Positions 15,517 to 16,821 of a DNA stretch of 16,821 bases are shown piece by piece (positions within the stretch are counted from its first letter, which is position 1; every line of letters starts with the position of its first letter). Origin of the DNA: Bacteroidota bacterium (GTDB taxonomy: Bacteria; Bacteroidota; Bacteroidia; Cytophagales; Cyclobacteriaceae); assembly GCA_024643595.1 (NCBI GenBank), contig JAHEMS010000017.1, forward strand, positions 1 through 16,821, given 5' to 3'. Under the pieces are notes generated by a model. The model worked only from the letters and a program-made list of their open reading frames with translations. It had not been told where the DNA came from and made no database searches. The translations under genes were made by a program, and so were the position numbers.

Positions 15517-16544
15517 CAAAAATTCTCGTAGCTGATGACGAGACTGATTTGGAAGTGCTTATCCGGCAAAAATTCCGGCAAAAAATCAGGGAACAACATT
15601 ATCAGTTTGTCTTTGCCATTAATGGCAATGATGCCATAAAAAAAATCCAGGAACAACCAGATATCGCCATGATATTAAGCGATATCAACATGCCGGAAAT
15701 GGATGGCCTCACCTTGCTTTCCAGAATCAGTGAAATGTCTCCGCTTACCAAGACGGTGATGGTTTCGGCCTATGGCGATATGGATAACATCCGGACGGCC
15801 ATGAATCGCGGTGCGTTTGATTTTGTGACCAAACCAGTAAACTTTGATGACCTGGAAGTGACCATGGAAAAAACAATTCGCCATGTGAATCAGCTAAAAG
15901 ATACCATGAAGGCAATCAAGGAGAACAACATTTTGAAAATGTATGTCGACCAGAACGTATTGCAATTCATGAACACGCGTGAATTTGAAACTTCATTAAT
16001 CGCTAATGAAACTATTGAAGCCTCTGTGGCATTCATCGATATCTGTGGTTTTACTTCCATCAGTGAAAAAGAACCACCCGATGTTGTCGTTAAAATGCTC
16101 AACAACTACTTTGATCTGATTGTGAAAGAAGTCATTAATCAGGAAGGGATCATTGATAAATTCATGGGCGACTGTGTGATGGCCGTGTACAAGGGGAAAT
16201 TTAGTCTCGATCGCGCGGTAGATTCCGCCCTGGCCATCAGAAGAAAAATAAATTCGCTGCCGACAGAATTAAGCTTTACCCCAAAAGTCTCGATCGGAAT
16301 TAATCAGGGAGAAATGATTTCCGGAAACATCGGATCAGCCACCTTGCGAAGATTGGATTACACGGTCATTGGTGACATCGTAAACACCGCACAACGCCTG
16401 CAGAATACCGCTGCTCCTGAACAGATTATTATAAACAAAACGGCCTATGAGAAGATTAAATCATCCTTCAAGTGCGAATGGGTAGGTGAAGTCTCCTTAA
16501 AAAATAAAACGAGCCCGGTGGTGATTTATAATGTAGTGGAATAA
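15513..16544 (+). CDS. Response regulator fused to class III adenylate cyclase
   Basis: The product has 343 residues. The N-terminal receiver (1-120) has Asp8-Asp9, phospho-accepting Asp57 in LSDINMPEMDG, Ser85 and Lys107. A helical linker (about 118-155) follows, then a class III cyclase domain (about 168-343). Both metal-binding aspartates are visible: Asp176 in FIDICGFTS and Asp220 in DKFMGD. Lys216 and Thr284 (DYTVIGD) sit at the purine-specifying positions and fit ATP rather than GTP. Asn291 and Arg295 (NTAQRL) are the transition-state residues. The enzyme should convert ATP to cAMP in the cytoplasm as a dimer, with phosphorylation controlling activity. Start overlaps the upstream receiver by 4 bases, which indicates translational coupling. 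No transporter, DNA-binding or degradation domain is attached. The cAMP target is not in the window. Confidence 0.95.
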   Translation: MTKILVADDETDLEVLIRQKFRQKIREQHYQFVFAINGNDAIKKIQEQPDIAMILSDINMPEMDGLTLLSRISEMSPLTKTVMVSAYGDMDNIRTAMNRGAFDFVTKPVNFDDLEVTMEKTIRHVNQLKDTMKAIKENNILKMYVDQNVLQFMNTREFETSLIANETIEASVAFIDICGFTSISEKEPPDVVVKMLNNYFDLIVKEVINQEGIIDKFMGDCVMAVYKGKFSLDRAVDSALAIRRKINSLPTELSFTPKVSIGINQGEMISGNIGSATLRRLDYTVIGDIVNTAQRLQNTAAPEQIIINKTAYEKIKSSFKCEWVGEVSLKNKTSPVVIYNVVE

Positions 16545-16729
16545 TCCCTCAGTCATCAGTAAGAAGGACCTTATTTGTTAATCCTGTTAGGTTTCATTAA
16601 AATTAGGTAGCCTGTTAATATCCCTTTCGTTCACCGCACCCTTGCCCGATGAAGGTCTGTAATGGATCATGGTTCTCGGGGTCGTCAATGTTTTAATATT
16701 TTAAAGTAGAACACAAAACAACTTTGCTT

Positions 16730-16821
16730 ATGAATGGCTTGATGATGAACTTCCAACTTACCCTGCCTGCAATGATGAGGCGAGCGGAGACATTGCACGG
16801 CAAAAAAGAAATCATCACACG
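16730..16821 (+). CDS. Start of a probable acyl-CoA synthetase (AMP-binding family), cut by window edge
   Basis: An ATG at 16730 opens a frame that runs to the end of the window. The 30 visible residues include FQLTLPAMMRRAETLHGKKE, which resembles the N-terminus of fatty-acyl-CoA ligases of the AMP-binding family (a short LTL segment, an alpha helix with RAETL, then a G-K-KEI turn). Met5 and Met6 are alternative starts. It lies 185 bases after the cyclase gene and is probably a separate transcription unit. The assignment rests on a short match recognised from memory and could be wrong. Confidence 0.5.
   Translation, partial: MNGLMMNFQLTLPAMMRRAETLHGKKEIIT

Noticed and set aside
16719..16726. 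Promoter -7 element CAACTTTG before the last gene.
   Set aside because: It ends only 3 bases before the ATG, so transcription would start inside the coding sequence.
16545..16729. Intrinsic terminator after the cyclase gene.
   Set aside because: Only a 4-base stem (AAGG-A-CCTT) and a repeated CCTGTTA were found; no stable GC-rich hairpin followed by T residues.

Overview
The window looks like a chromosome segment of a Bacteroidota bacterium, probably of the Cytophagales type. This is inferred from moderate-to-low G+C, near absence of Shine-Dalgarno sequences, kinases with Reg_prop repeats plus a Y_Y_Y domain, and the kinase core typical of that group (SEKMASLGELTAGIAHEIQN). No marker gene allows a finer placement. 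Every gene seen lies on the + strand.

Layout. Positions 2-2506 hold the 3' part of a periplasmic-propeller sensor histidine kinase whose N-terminus lies outside the window. Positions 2576-6001 hold a full-length paralogue with the same architecture. Positions 6176-10312 form a compact three-gene set: an outer-membrane beta-barrel protein, a small periplasmic PstS-like binding protein, and a membrane-anchored HAMP kinase with two tandem GAF-like units. Positions 10322-10985 hold the wreck of a fifth kinase: a signal-peptide-like start, an out-of-frame internal deletion, a piece of ATPase domain, and a C-terminal tail. Between ATPase piece and tail sits a regular array of short hairpins (10575-10844). 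Positions 11176-16544 form a tight operon: a third propeller kinase (with an added GAF domain), a stand-alone response regulator, and a response regulator fused to a class III adenylate cyclase. After about 185 bases with no gene, the window ends in the first 30 codons of what is probably an acyl-CoA synthetase.

How the parts may work together. Four intact kinases share an almost identical dimerisation/ATPase core but carry different sensors: a double seven-bladed propeller, the same plus GAF, or a periplasmic loop with HAMP and GAF-like units. None carries the fused receiver and AraC-type output of classical Bacteroidetes hybrid two-component systems. The only outputs visible are the two receiver proteins at the end, one of which should make cAMP. 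The simplest reading is a sensor cluster grown by duplication and sensor swapping, with at least one kinase wired to cAMP. Which kinases speak to which receivers is inference. The hairpin array inside the dead kinase is the most unusual DNA-level structure. Apart from the hairpin array and kinase wreck, no stretch above 300 bases lacks a gene; 6002-6175, 10986-11175 and 16545-16729 show no convincing promoter or terminator.
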